A stretch of 64,000 bases of DNA from Maribacter zhoushanensis (GCF_029350975.1 NZ_JARKMR010000006.1:78424-142423); one strand, 5' to 3'; shown: positions 1 through 9,320, counted from the stretch's first letter. The notes: generated by a model from the sequence alone, not told the origin. Numbers and translations: made by a program.

Positions 1-1706
1 TACATACCAAAAAGTTTTTTACCGTACTTTTTTAAGTCAATACCCAGACCATTATCCTTTATGGAAAGTACTGAATACCCTTTCTTTTTTTCTACACTTA
101 AAATTACATGACCTTCTCTTTCAGGATGTCTGTATTTAACAGCGTTGGTAATAAAGTTTGTAATTATACTATCTACATATGCCGGCACCACTTTTATATT
201 GAAACTAGCCGGAATATTATTTTCTATTTTGCTCTTGTTATTTGAAATAAATGGAGAAAGGTTGTTGCATACATCTACAACTTTATCATGTAAGTTTATT
301 TCCTTGATTTCAATATTGGTATTTGTATTAATTGAAACTACCTCGTTCAAATTATCTAATGTTTCTAATAAGTTATTAGAGGCTTTTGTAAGCATAGTAA
401 ATATGTTCTTCTTTTCATCCTCATCTTCTTCGCTTTCTAAAAAGTTTAGAAGCATGGAGAAGTTGGCAGAGTGCGAACGTAGATTATGCGAAACAATATG
501 AGCAAAGTTCAATAATTTTTTATTTTGTACAGAGGCAATGTTTATAATGTTTCTAAGCTCTTTTTCTTTTTCTTTTAAGGTAGAGATATCCATACTGATA
601 CCTACAATACCATAAGCTACACCTTTATTGTTTAAAAGAGGTATTTTAGAATTAAGAAAAGAGGTTACTTTTCCGTCTAAAGTGGTTTTAACTGTTTCCT
701 TGCCAATTACAGGTATAAGCGAATTCATTACTTTTAAATCTTCTTCTCTAGACTTTTTAGCTGCGTCAAAAGGGTAAAGTTCAAAGTCACTTTTTCCAAT
801 AATCTCTTTTGGGTCGTTAATACCTAAATATTCACATTCAGCTTTATTGACTAGTACTTTTCTAGATTCGGTATCTTTTATATATACATTGACCGGTAGA
901 TTGTCTATCAGTGTTCTAAGTAGTTTTTCATTATCAATAGTCTTTAAATCTGCAACTACTTGCTCATGAATATCTTGAAAAGTACCTATTAAGCCTACAA
1001 CTTCTCCTTTGTTGTAAATAGGTTTTCCGCCGGCCATTACCCATTTTTCCTTACCTGTGGCGGTTATGATTTGTAATTTAAGATTGCTCCAAGATTTACC
1101 TTTGTTTTGAGCTTCAAAAAGTGCCATAGATATAGCATTTCTGCTATGACCTTCTTTATAATAAAAGAGAGCTGTTTCAATATTTGGACGAAAACCTGGG
1201 GTAACCTCATGAATAGATTTGGTTGTAGAACACCAAAATAATTGGTTGTCGGCAATATTATATTCCCATCTTCCAATTTTAGTGATTTCCGCTTGTTGCT
1301 GTAATAGTAGCTCTTTCTTGTTCAGCTCTAGCTCATTGTTAACAGCTTCGGTAATATTACTTAATTGTATAATTGCCCCTACTATATTTTCGTCTGTATC
1401 ATACCACGGTGCATTTGTCCATTCAAACCACAGTTCTTGACCATTGGTGTTAATAGTTTGGTGAATGCCCATAGGTTGAGGGTTTCCTTTAAAACAATTG
1501 TCTAAAACCATTTTCCATTTATGACTTAATTTGGGGAAAACCGCAAATAAGCTTTTTGAGTTGTTGTGCTCGTCATTTTTGTTAAAAATACTCGTCCATT
1601 TGTCAGATGTCTGAACAATATTATAATTAGTATCAATGAATGCCGTTGGTGACGGTAATTGTCTAATTAGGTACGAGGTATTTGATTTTAGGGGAACTTT
1701 TATCAT
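1..1706 (-). CDS. PAS-domain sensor histidine kinase (3' end beyond the window)
   Basis: The frame is open from an ATG at 1706 down to base 1, giving 568 residues without a stop, so the C-terminus lies outside the window. No membrane segment is visible. I read three PAS-like segments (about residues 12-118, 140-248 and 262-378). A dimerisation/phospho-acceptor region follows with the H-box AHIVSHNLRSH near residues 402-412. The ATPase domain shows an N-box (FITNAVKY, about 518-525) and the G1 box DNGLGID (about 551-557). The sequence ends just after this, before the G2 box. A cytoplasmic signalling role is family knowledge; the ligand is unknown. It has the same layout and the same SHNL H-box as the next gene and is clearly its paralogue. 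No response regulator is adjacent. Confidence 0.9.
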   Translation of the reverse strand, partial: MIKVPLKSNTSYLIRQLPSPTAFIDTNYNIVQTSDKWTSIFNKNDEHNNSKSLFAVFPKLSHKWKMVLDNCFKGNPQPMGIHQTINTNGQELWFEWTNAPWYDTDENIVGAIIQLSNITEAVNNELELNKKELLLQQQAEITKIGRWEYNIADNQLFWCSTTKSIHEVTPGFRPNIETALFYYKEGHSRNAISMALFEAQNKGKSWSNLKLQIITATGKEKWVMAGGKPIYNKGEVVGLIGTFQDIHEQVVADLKTIDNEKLLRTLIDNLPVNVYIKDTESRKVLVNKAECEYLGINDPKEIIGKSDFELYPFDAAKKSREEDLKVMNSLIPVIGKETVKTTLDGKVTSFLNSKIPLLNNKGVAYGIVGISMDISTLKEKEKELRNIINIASVQNKKLLNFAHIVSHNLRSHSANFSMLLNFLESEEDEDEKKNIFTMLTKASNNLLETLDNLNEVVSINTNTNIEIKEINLHDKVVDVCNNLSPFISNNKSKIENNIPASFNIKVVPAYVDSIITNFITNAVKYRHPEREGHVILSVEKKKGYSVLSIKDNGLGIDLKKYGKKLFGM

Positions 1707-1820
1707 ACCGATGTAATTTCTTACGAATGTAGTTGGATTACTGCATTTTATTACATATTTGTTGTGAATACTATTATTAACGTTGTCTATGGTTTAATAA
1801 ATTACATTAAAGATTACTTT

Positions 1821-3668
1821 CTACTTTTTATTAAAATAGAATTTAAAAGTTGTGCCTTGCCCAGGTGAGCTATCAACAGTAATTTTTCCGTTCATAGCAT
1901 CCATTTGGTTTTTGGTAATATAAAGACCAATACCACGAGATTCCTTGTTTCTATGAAAAGTCTTGTATAGTCCAAATAACTGATCGCCATATTTCTCTAA
2001 ATCTATACCTAGACCATTATCTTCAATACTTAGAATGGTATAATCTTTATTTTCTTCCGTACTTAATATGATAATTGGCGGTTTATTATCGCACTTATAT
2101 TTTATTGAATTGGTAATGCAATTTGTTAATATACTATTTAGATAGGCAGGTAGAGCTTTTACTTTGACATCATCAGGTATTTCGTTAACAATTTTACCAT
2201 TGGTCTGCTTTAATAAACCAGCTACATTTTGTTCAACGATAAAAACACTTTCATTTAAAGGAAGTAATTTTTTCTCGTTATTTAGATTAGATTTTACGGC
2301 AACGATTTCTCTTAACCCTTTAATCGTCTCAGATAAGTTGTCAGATGCGTTGAAAAGCATTGTCATGTACTTATTGCGTTGGGTAAGTCCTTTTTCGTCG
2401 TTTAAGAAATTTAATAATAATGAAAAGTTGGTAGCGTGGGTTTTAAGATTGTGAGAGACCATATGAGCAAAATTAAGAAGCTGATCATTTTTCTCTCTAG
2501 AAGCAATTATGGTATTTTTTAATTTCTTCTCTAACTTGGTTTGTGTTGTTATATTTTCAATGGTACATAAAATACTTTTCTTGTTATTGAGACCCTTAAC
2601 CAGGTTACCGCTAACTTTTAAGTTTAATGTATGATTCAATTTATTTGAAAATGTAAACTTTACAGAATCAAAAGATTCTTTTTCTTTCAATTGTGTTACC
2701 AAGTCTTTTTCTTTATTCAGAAAAGATTTGCCAATAAATTCTTTGAAATTCTTATTTATAAAATGTTCTTTTTCAAAACCTGATAGTTTTATGAACTGTT
2801 GGTTTACATTTAAAAAGTTACCATTATCAAAATCTATAATAGCTAAACCTAAAGGTACTTTTTCGAATAAAGGATATTCACTTAATTCAGCCTCAAGAAC
2901 GGTTTTTTTAACTTCTATTTTATTTTCTTCATCTACCTGTTGAATTGTACCTATTATTCGTGTACAGATACCATCCTTAAATTTAGGTCTACCTATAGTG
3001 TTAACCCAAATAATAGTGCCGTCTTTTTGTCGTAATTGCGCTTTTACATTCCAGGGTTTACCTAGTGTTAAAGCTTCGTTTACAACTTTCTGTATTACCT
3101 CTTTAGATTCGTCTGTATAAAAATCAATAGCAGTTTCTAGAGTAGGGTGAAAATCTACCGGAAGACCATAAATTTTATTTACTATAGGTGTCCAGAGTAA
3201 AGAATTATTTATAGCGTCTAGTTCAAAACTACCAATTTTGGCAACAGAGGTTTTATTGTTAAGTAATAATTTAGTTTTATTAAGTTCTAGCTCTAGTTCT
3301 TGAGTTTTTGTTATAGGTTCAATTTTGATAATTACACCTATAATATTACCATAGCCATCTTTCCAAGGGTTTAAATGCCAAATAGAATCATCAGATGAAT
3401 ATTGGCATTCATTGGCGTTGTATTTAAATTTTATATCGCGAAGACCATCTAAACTATATTTTAATCTAGTTTTCAGTTCTTGTGCTAATTCAGGAAATAA
3501 ATCAACAAAGTACTTGCCTTCTATCTGCTCTAAATTTAATTGAAAATTAGCCTCCCATCTTGGTGATGCGCTAATGAGTTTAAAGTCTGTATCTATAATT
3601 ACAATAGATGATGGAATTTGCTTGATCCAGTCTAAAGAAAACGATGAACTATTTTTTGATCTAATCAT
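1821..3668 (-). CDS. PAS-domain sensor histidine kinase
   Basis: This is a complete 615-residue protein. PAS-like segments lie at about residues 12-118, 135-245 and 262-375; the second contains WVNTIGRPKFKDG, typical of PAS_3. The H-box is AHMVSHNLKTH with the likely phospho-histidine at about 406. The ATPase domain has an N-box (NCITNSIKY), G1 DNGLGID and G2 RGIGLYI, and ends with a standard GQGTTFKFYF strand. No signal peptide or transmembrane helix is seen, so a cytoplasmic sensor is likely. It lies 114 bp upstream of its paralogue in the same orientation. Neither gene has a receiver-domain partner in view. The signal sensed cannot be inferred. Confidence 0.93.
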   Translation of the reverse strand: MIRSKNSSSFSLDWIKQIPSSIVIIDTDFKLISASPRWEANFQLNLEQIEGKYFVDLFPELAQELKTRLKYSLDGLRDIKFKYNANECQYSSDDSIWHLNPWKDGYGNIIGVIIKIEPITKTQELELELNKTKLLLNNKTSVAKIGSFELDAINNSLLWTPIVNKIYGLPVDFHPTLETAIDFYTDESKEVIQKVVNEALTLGKPWNVKAQLRQKDGTIIWVNTIGRPKFKDGICTRIIGTIQQVDEENKIEVKKTVLEAELSEYPLFEKVPLGLAIIDFDNGNFLNVNQQFIKLSGFEKEHFINKNFKEFIGKSFLNKEKDLVTQLKEKESFDSVKFTFSNKLNHTLNLKVSGNLVKGLNNKKSILCTIENITTQTKLEKKLKNTIIASREKNDQLLNFAHMVSHNLKTHATNFSLLLNFLNDEKGLTQRNKYMTMLFNASDNLSETIKGLREIVAVKSNLNNEKKLLPLNESVFIVEQNVAGLLKQTNGKIVNEIPDDVKVKALPAYLNSILTNCITNSIKYKCDNKPPIIILSTEENKDYTILSIEDNGLGIDLEKYGDQLFGLYKTFHRNKESRGIGLYITKNQMDAMNGKITVDSSPGQGTTFKFYFNKK

Positions 3669-3791
3669 TGGTGGAAAGAATTTTCTTACGAATTTATAGG
3701 AAAATTAGAGTTTACCCACCTAAATTGTTGTGTTTTTGCGAAAAGTTGTGGTTGAAAGGGGTTTTCTTGTTGTCAGGCCGACGAACGACAC

Positions 3792-4244
3792 TTATTTTCT
3801 TACAGAATCAGGTACTAAGCCCGTATAATCACCACCATTGCGTATAACGTCTCTAACTATAGAGGAGCTGATGTATGATTTACCCGATGAGGTCAATAGA
3901 AACACGGTTTCTATCTCAGATAATTTTCGATTTGTATGTGCAATTGCCTTCTCAAATTCAAAATCGCCCGGATTTCGTAATCCTCTTAAAATAAAATTCG
4001 CGTCTACTTTCTTACAAAAATCTACAGTTAGTCCTACATATGATTTCACCGTTATTGAAGGAACATCTTTGAAGGCTTCCTCTATAAATTGTATACGCTG
4101 TTCTAAGCTGAACATGTACTTTTTGTCGGCATTTTTTCCAATAGCAATAATGACCTCGTCAAATAAAGTTATGCCACGCATAATTATATCATGATGTCCT
4201 AAAGTTAAAGGGTCAAAAGAACCTGGAAAAATTGCGCGTCTCAT
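3792..4244 (-). CDS. coaD: Pantetheine-phosphate adenylyltransferase
   Basis: This 150-residue protein has the family's usual size. It catalyses the reversible transfer of AMP from ATP to 4'-phosphopantetheine, the penultimate step of coenzyme A synthesis. The N-terminus shows the nucleotidyltransferase signature GSFDPLTLGHHDI, with the (T/H)xGH motif at residues 15-18. The conserved LRGLRNPGDFEFE segment and the ISSSIVRDV motif near the C-terminus are both present. It lies downstream of ddl on the same strand with a 125-bp gap, so the two may be co-transcribed. Nothing is missing. Confidence 0.96.
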   Translation of the reverse strand: MRRAIFPGSFDPLTLGHHDIIMRGITLFDEVIIAIGKNADKKYMFSLEQRIQFIEEAFKDVPSITVKSYVGLTVDFCKKVDANFILRGLRNPGDFEFEKAIAHTNRKLSEIETVFLLTSSGKSYISSSIVRDVIRNGGDYTGLVPDSVRK

Positions 4245-4369
4245 ATGTGTATTTTACTCGTTAATCGAGATTTAAAATAATCCGATGTTTGTGTCGAATC
4301 ATTCGTTATCTTTTTATCAATATCTCGCAGGCTTTACCTGAAGTTATTTACTCTTTAAATATAGTCAAA

Positions 4370-5344
4370 TTATGACAATGCCTCATTAATGGCGTACTCA
4401 AATAACATCCCTAGTTCAATACCGGCCTGTTTAGCCTGCTGCGGTAAAATACTCTCAGTAGTTAAACCTGGTGTTGTATTCATTTCTAATAAGAAGGGTT
4501 CATCACCTATAAATATAAATTCACTTCTAGAAAAACCTGTCATTTTGAGCACATCATAGATTCTTTTAGATACTATGGTTACTTTTTCTAATTGCTCAGC
4601 ATTTATTCTTGCAGGAGTTATTTCTTGAGATTTACCTTCGTATTTTGCTTGGTAGTCAAAGAAATCATTTTCTGACACTATTTCTGTAATAGGGAATACG
4701 GTAGTTTTGCCATTCAATTTTAATACGCCTACAGAAACTTCTGTACCGTCAAGAAAGCCTTCTATAATAATTTCATCATCTTCTTTATAGGCTGTTTCAA
4801 TGGCGCCTTTAAGCTCTTCTGCTTTATAGACTTTAGTAATGCCAAAACTGCTACCAGATTTATTGGCTTTTACGAAACAAGGTAATTTGACCTTGTCAAT
4901 GATTTCGGATTCATTTATTTCATCACCAAGGTTTAGGTAGTAAGATGGTGCAGCTTTAATTCCATATGGTTTTAAGACACTCAGTAAATCGCGCTTGTTA
5001 AAAGTAAGGGCCGCTTGGTAGAAATCGCATGAAGTGTGCTTAATACCTAAAAGTTCAAAATAAGCTTGCATGAGTCCGTCTTCCCCTGGTGAGCCATGAA
5101 TGGCATTAAAAACACAATCAAATGTTATTGATGTACCGTTTAAAGGAATGGAGAAGTCATTTCTGTCTATAGGTGTCTCATTGTTCTGTTCATCTACATA
5201 GACCCATTTATCTTTAAAAATATGTATTCTATATAGGTTGAATTTATCCTTGTTCAGATAGTCATAGACCACATTACCACTTTTAAGCGATATTTTATAT
5301 TCACTAGAATAACCGCCCATTATAATTGCAATATTTTTTTTCAT
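4370..5344 (-). CDS. ddl: D-alanine--D-alanine ligase
   Basis: This 324-residue ATP-grasp enzyme joins two D-alanines for the peptidoglycan stem peptide in the cytoplasm. Visible family features are the N-terminal MGGYSSEYKISLKSG segment (usual GGxSxEHxVSLxSG), the NAIHGSPGEDGLMQAYFELLGI motif, and CFVKANKSGSSFGI for ATP binding. The metal-binding end is FLLEMNTTPGLTTES. It is transcribed divergently from the PASTA-protein gene across a 170-bp gap. The ddl, PASTA and rluD neighbourhood is, to my knowledge, common in Flavobacteriia and fits a cell-envelope role. Confidence 0.96.
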   Translation of the reverse strand: MKKNIAIIMGGYSSEYKISLKSGNVVYDYLNKDKFNLYRIHIFKDKWVYVDEQNNETPIDRNDFSIPLNGTSITFDCVFNAIHGSPGEDGLMQAYFELLGIKHTSCDFYQAALTFNKRDLLSVLKPYGIKAAPSYYLNLGDEINESEIIDKVKLPCFVKANKSGSSFGITKVYKAEELKGAIETAYKEDDEIIIEGFLDGTEVSVGVLKLNGKTTVFPITEIVSENDFFDYQAKYEGKSQEITPARINAEQLEKVTIVSKRIYDVLKMTGFSRSEFIFIGDEPFLLEMNTTPGLTTESILPQQAKQAGIELGMLFEYAINEALS

Positions 5345-5491
5345 GTGTATGGTCTATTAGAATGTTAAAGCAAAGATGGAGTATTGAAATAAAATAAAAA
5401 AGAAAACATACAGCATTCATTAATTAAGAATTAATTTTTATGATACCCATAACTATAAACCAATGCTGTAAAATGGTATGAGGGCATTTAC

Positions 5492-5499
5492 TATATTTG
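5492..5499 (+). promoter_or_regulatory. Bacteroidota -7 box for the PASTA-rluD unit
   Basis: The sequence TATATTTG matches the Bacteroidota -7 consensus TAnnTTTG. It overlaps an in-frame TTG at 5497 that would otherwise extend the next gene, so the real start should be the ATG at 5518. No clear -33 TTG is seen at the ideal distance. Confidence 0.55.
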
Positions 5500-5517
5500 T
5501 CGGGTCAAATAATACGT

Positions 5518-6108
5518 ATGAGGAATTTTTTCAATTTTTTAAAAAGTAAAACCTTTTTTATTCAATTAGGTCTTGCGGTGTTGGTATTGATAATTGTGAT
5601 TTTTGTCACATTAAGATACCTGAACAGTACCACCAATCATGGTGAGTTTGTAGAAGTGCCAGATTTTTCTAAAAAATCTGTTATGGATATGAGAAAATCA
5701 ATTGAAGAAGCTGGTTTGCGATATGAAGTTTTAGACTCTGCAAACTACAATCCAGATTACCCAAGATTCTCGATTATAGAACAAAACCCTTCAGCGGGAT
5801 CAAAAGTTAAGGAGAATAGAAAAATTTATTTCACCGTAAATCCGTCAGGATATAAAAAAGTAACCGTTCCTAAAATTATTCAGGTAACCAAGCGTAATGC
5901 ATCTTCAATGTTAAAAGCTGTAGGTTTAGATGTGCAGCGTGTTACCTATGTAGATGAATTAGGTAAGGATATGGTGTACCGTATAAAATATAAAGGAAAA
6001 GATATAAAGCCCGGTGACAAGCTACCTAAAACATCTAAGATAGAATTAGTTTGTGGCAATGGTAGTATTACGGAAAGAGCAATAATTAAAGCGGAATCTG
6101 AAGATTAG
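5518..6108 (+). CDS. Membrane-anchored PASTA-domain protein
   Basis: The protein has 196 residues from the ATG at 5518. A short cytoplasmic head (MRNFFNFLKSK) precedes one transmembrane helix at about residues 13-35 (FIQLGLAVLVLIIVIFVTL). Two PASTA repeats follow outside: one around VEVPDFSKKSVMDMRKSIEEAG..., the second around VTVPKIIQVTKRNASSMLKAVGL. PASTA domains are known to bind muropeptides or PBP-like partners, but no kinase or transpeptidase domain is attached here. The gene abuts rluD with no gap (stop then ATG) and is divergent from ddl. A role in cell-wall sensing or assembly is inference. Confidence 0.88.
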   Translation: MRNFFNFLKSKTFFIQLGLAVLVLIIVIFVTLRYLNSTTNHGEFVEVPDFSKKSVMDMRKSIEEAGLRYEVLDSANYNPDYPRFSIIEQNPSAGSKVKENRKIYFTVNPSGYKKVTVPKIIQVTKRNASSMLKAVGLDVQRVTYVDELGKDMVYRIKYKGKDIKPGDKLPKTSKIELVCGNGSITERAIIKAESED

Positions 6109-7140
6109 ATGGAGGAGAATATTGAGCGGCCAGAAAATGAAGATGGAGAACTTTTTGAACATCATAAAGTTATAGCCTCTAAAGGTCAAGTTCCTTTGCG
6201 TGTAGATAAATTTTTAATGAATTTCATTGAAAACGCCACACGAAATAAAATACAGCAATCAGCTAAAGATGGTCACGTTTGGGTCAATGACAAAATCGTA
6301 AAATCTAATTATAAGGTAAAAGCAGGTGATGAGGTAAAGGTGTTGTTTGAGCATCCGCCACATGAATTTTTGTTGGTGCCAGAAGATATTCCGTTAGATA
6401 TTGTGTATGAAGATGATGTTTTAATGGTTGTGAACAAACCTGCGGGCATGGTAGTGCATCCTGGGCACGGTAATTATTCAGGTACGCTAATCAATGCATT
6501 AATTTATCATACAGATAACTTACCATCTAACAGTAATGAAAGACCGGGTTTGGTACATCGTATAGATAAAGATACCTCGGGTCTGTTGGTAGTTGCAAAG
6601 ACAGAAGCTGCTATGACACATTTGGCAAAACAATTTTTTGATAAGACTTCTGAACGTGAATATGTTGCCCTTGTTTGGGGAAATATTGAAGAAGATGAAG
6701 GTACAGTGGTAGGCAATGTAGGTAGAAATCCTAAAAATCGCTTACAGATGCATGTTTTTCCAGAAGGGGAAGAAGGTAAGGAAGCTGTAACCCATTTTAA
6801 GGTGTTGGAAAGATTAGGTTATGTTACTTTGGTGTCTTGTAAATTAGAGACAGGCAGAACGCATCAAATTCGTGTGCATATGAAATACATAGGGCACACT
6901 TTATTCAATGATGAACGTTACGGTGGTGAAAAGATATTAAAAGGTACAACCTTTACAAAGTACAAGCAATTTGTAGAGAATACTTTTAAATTACTACCAA
7001 GACAAGCCTTACATGCCAAGACATTAGGTTTTGTGCATCCGGTTACGGGAGAGCATATGAGCTTTGATTCTGAAGTGCCCGAAGATATGACGAGTGCCAT
7101 TGAAAAATGGAGAGGTTACAGTAAAAATAGTACAGAATAA
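6109..7140 (+). CDS. rluD: RluA-family rRNA pseudouridine synthase (RluD-like)
   Basis: This 343-residue enzyme isomerises uridine to pseudouridine in 23S rRNA. An S4 RNA-binding domain covers about residues 28-80 (LRVDKFLMNF...VWVNDKIVKSNYKVKAGDEV). The catalytic signature HRIDKDTSGLLVVAKT lies near residues 150-165, with the nucleophilic Asp in RIDKDTSG. The later CKLETGRTHQIRVHMKYIGH motif is also intact. It starts directly after the PASTA stop codon, so the two are almost certainly one transcript. RluD rather than RluA/RluC is favoured by the S4 domain and the neighbourhood, but the exact target uridines are not shown by the sequence. Confidence 0.92.
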   Translation: MEENIERPENEDGELFEHHKVIASKGQVPLRVDKFLMNFIENATRNKIQQSAKDGHVWVNDKIVKSNYKVKAGDEVKVLFEHPPHEFLLVPEDIPLDIVYEDDVLMVVNKPAGMVVHPGHGNYSGTLINALIYHTDNLPSNSNERPGLVHRIDKDTSGLLVVAKTEAAMTHLAKQFFDKTSEREYVALVWGNIEEDEGTVVGNVGRNPKNRLQMHVFPEGEEGKEAVTHFKVLERLGYVTLVSCKLETGRTHQIRVHMKYIGHTLFNDERYGGEKILKGTTFTKYKQFVENTFKLLPRQALHAKTLGFVHPVTGEHMSFDSEVPEDMTSAIEKWRGYSKNSTE

Positions 7141-7204
7141 GTTTCTCCAATACCACTATTTAAACTCTTTTTTATCTTTTGTAGGTCTATCTGTTTATCC
7201 TTTT

Positions 7205-7212
7205 TATTTTTG
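7205..7212 (+). promoter_or_regulatory. Candidate -7 box upstream of yaaA
   Basis: TATTTTTG matches TAnnTTTG, 19 bp before the yaaA ATG. A TTG lies at 7179-7181, 23 bp upstream, slightly longer than the usual spacing, so the assignment is moderate. Confidence 0.4.
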
Positions 7213-7231
7213 GGAATATTAAAATTGTACT

Positions 7232-7993
7232 ATGAAAATTGTTATTTCTCCGGCTAAGTCATTGAATTATGAAAGTGAGTTGCCAACAACAAAATATACT
7301 TCTCCAGAATTTATAGAAGATGCTGAAAAGCTGAACAAGGTTTTAAAGAAAAAGAAACCCAAAGCACTTTCTGAGCTAATGTCTATTTCAGATAATTTGG
7401 CGCAATTGAATTGGCAACGAAATCAAGATTTTACAGTACCATTTACATCAGATAACGCAAGACCGGCAGTTTATGCTTTTAGTGGTGATGTATACCAAGG
7501 TTTGGATGCGTACACGTTATCCGATGAGAAAATAGAGAAGTTGCAACAAACACTTAGAATTTTATCTGGGCAGTACGGTATATTAAAACCATTAGATTTA
7601 ATGCAGCCCTATCGTCTAGAAATGGGAACTTCTTTGAAAATTGGCAGAAAGAAAAACTTGTACGAATACTGGGGCGAAAGGCTTACCGATCACTTAAATA
7701 ATGAGATGGTAGAAGGTGAGTTGTTGGTGAACCTGGCAAGTAATGAGTATTACAGCGCTTTAAAGCCTAAAAAGATTAAATCTGAAATTATTACTCCGGT
7801 CTTTAAAGATTGGAAGAACGATAAATTAAAGATCATAAGTTTCTTCGCTAAAAAAGCAAGAGGGGCAATGGTTAGGTATATTATAGATACCGATGCCAAA
7901 TCTTTAGAAGATATTAAAGGGTTCAATTTAGATGATTATCAATTTAGTCAGGAACATACCTTAAAAGAAAATGAACCTGTCTTTATTAGATAA
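7232..7993 (+). CDS. yaaA: YaaA-family peroxide stress protein (UPF0246/DUF328)
   Basis: This 253-residue protein starts [14 protein letters not shown], the family's N-terminal hallmark. It carries the conserved block [19 protein letters not shown] (about residues 84-102). Also present are [25 protein letters not shown] and [12 protein letters not shown], and the late block [17 protein letters not shown]. In E. coli YaaA limits intracellular iron and damage under peroxide stress; the biochemical activity is DNA-binding related and still poorly defined. The length is standard. It has its own candidate promoter and appears monocistronic or paired with the following lipoprotein, 47 bp downstream. 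Confidence 0.93.
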   Translation: MKIVISPAKSLNYESELPTTKYTSPEFIEDAEKLNKVLKKKKPKALSELMSISDNLAQLNWQRNQDFTVPFTSDNARPAVYAFSGDVYQGLDAYTLSDEKIEKLQQTLRILSGQYGILKPLDLMQPYRLEMGTSLKIGRKKNLYEYWGERLTDHLNNEMVEGELLVNLASNEYYSALKPKKIKSEIITPVFKDWKNDKLKIISFFAKKARGAMVRYIIDTDAKSLEDIKGFNLDDYQFSQEHTLKENEPVFIR

Positions 7994-8040
7994 AATATAA
8001 TCTACTCTTTTTCGTTCTTAAGTATATATAAAATACGTCT

Positions 8041-8406
8041 ATGAAAAGGGTTGTTTTACTTGCTGTTATATGTCTTGGTGTTCTATTCTCATGTACAGAT
8101 AGAGATGATGAAGTTAACTTAGTCAATATTCGGGTTCAAAACAGTACGGAACTTTTTTTTAGTGAAGTACGTATAGTTGAAAATGATACCGTTTATGAGA
8201 ATATTGAAGCAGGTGAATTTTCAGAATACATGGAGTTTGAAAGGGCATATGCATTTACTGAAATATCAATTCTTACAGATTCTACTAGCTTGAATTATGT
8301 ACCTGTAGAGATGTCAACGGATACTTTGCCAATTGGTTTTTACACGTATGAGATTTCTTTAGATGAAGAGAACCAAGTAGACTTGACCTTTAAAATAGAT
8401 AATTAA
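8041..8406 (+). CDS. Small putative lipoprotein of unknown function
   Basis: The protein has 121 residues. The N-terminus MKRVVLLAVICLGVLFSC is a lipoprotein signal with the lipobox cysteine at about residue 18, followed by acidic TDRDDEV, which would suit surface or periplasmic lipid anchoring. The rest is acidic and rich in alternating hydrophobic residues, suggesting a small beta-sandwich. I recognise no named family. It lies between yaaA and the convergent THX gene, whose stop codon begins 2 bp after this stop. Confidence 0.75.
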   Translation: MKRVVLLAVICLGVLFSCTDRDDEVNLVNIRVQNSTELFFSEVRIVENDTVYENIEAGEFSEYMEFERAYAFTEISILTDSTSLNYVPVEMSTDTLPIGFYTYEISLDEENQVDLTFKIDN

Positions 8407-8408
8407 GT

Positions 8409-8537
8409 TTATTTCTTTTTATTGATTTTTATTTTTTCTTCTATAGTAGGTCTCTTTTTAATTTTACGGGGTCTTCTAGTTCCGTAAGAGTTATTGGATA
8501 TTTTTCCTTTTCTAGATTTCTTATCTCCTTTTCCCAT
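8409..8537 (-). CDS. 30S ribosomal protein THX
   Basis: This 42-residue gene reads from the ATG at 8537 to a TAA at 8409-8411. The product starts MGKGDKKSRKGKISNNSYGT and continues RRPRKIKKRP. It matches the pattern of the Thermus/Bacteroidota protein THX (GKGDxxTRRGKIxxGTYGxxRPRK). About half the residues are Lys or Arg and there are no acidic residues until the tail. THX sits in a cavity at the top of the small-subunit head and stabilises 16S rRNA contacts. It is convergent with the lipoprotein gene (2-bp gap). No TAnnTTTG box is obvious upstream. Confidence 0.93.
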   Translation of the reverse strand: MGKGDKKSRKGKISNNSYGTRRPRKIKKRPTIEEKIKINKKK

Positions 8538-8620
8538 ATCTCGTTTTCTTTGATTTCCGTTTAAGTTAGTAATTTAGAGAAGATTTGGCTTTAAAATAAG
8601 CTCATGAGAATAAAACACTA

Positions 8621-9289
8621 ATGCAAAAGAAATTTCAACATACGCATCCGTATGAACCGTTTATAAATGAATCTACTGAAAAATTGATTGTAGGTACATT
8701 GCCACCACCACGTTTTACCACAGGAGAATTAAAAGAGGGCGATGTCAATTTTTGTTATGGAAGTCGTGATGGTCAGCTGTGGCCAATTTTAGATAGAATA
8801 TTCAATTTAAATCTAAAATTTGAAACTACGGCTGAAGCCGTAGAACAACGCAAAACATTTTTGAAAGAAAGAAAAATTGGTGTTTGTGATATTGTAGCAT
8901 CTGCAGAAAGGGAAAAAATAGATGCCTCAGATATTGGTATGCAGAATATTAAATTACGAAATGTAATAGGGTATCTAGAAAAATATCCTAAAGTAACGAC
9001 CTTATTGTTTACAGGAGGCAACAGTAAAAATGGTCCTGAGTATTTTTTTAGAAAGCTATTGAAGGAGCATAGTGTTTCTTTGTTTCCTATTTCTACAAAT
9101 GTACCACGCATACATGAGTTTATGCATCCTATAACAAAAGTAACAATTAGAACAGTTTCTTTGATTGCTCCTTCTGGAGCAGCAAATAGGGCGGTAGGTA
9201 GTCTTGAAAGTTATAAAAGAATGAAAAAGGAAAACCCTAAGTTCAATACATTAGATTTTAGGATACTGCAATATAAGGAACACTTTTAA
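8621..9289 (+). CDS. Uracil-DNA glycosylase superfamily protein
   Basis: The protein has 222 residues. Family-like features are an N-terminal VGTLPPPRF strand-loop, the NFCYGSRDGQLWPILDRIF segment (compare YYgxxxNxFWpil in mismatch-type glycosylases), and a C-terminal LIAPSGAANRAVG loop in the place of the HPSP-type motif. These suggest a base-excision enzyme removing uracil, hypoxanthine or a related deaminated base, acting on nucleoid DNA. The catalytic residue and substrate cannot be fixed from sequence alone. The gene is followed by a strong terminator and seems to stand alone. Confidence 0.75.
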   Translation: MQKKFQHTHPYEPFINESTEKLIVGTLPPPRFTTGELKEGDVNFCYGSRDGQLWPILDRIFNLNLKFETTAEAVEQRKTFLKERKIGVCDIVASAEREKIDASDIGMQNIKLRNVIGYLEKYPKVTTLLFTGGNSKNGPEYFFRKLLKEHSVSLFPISTNVPRIHEFMHPITKVTIRTVSLIAPSGAANRAVGSLESYKRMKKENPKFNTLDFRILQYKEHF

Positions 9290-9320
9290 GGTGGTTTAGT
9301 TTTAAAACTGCTTTAAACTA

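Noticed and set aside
5497..5520. TTG at 5497 as the start of the PASTA gene
   Set aside because: It lies inside the TATATTTG promoter box; the ATG at 5518 gives a normal start.
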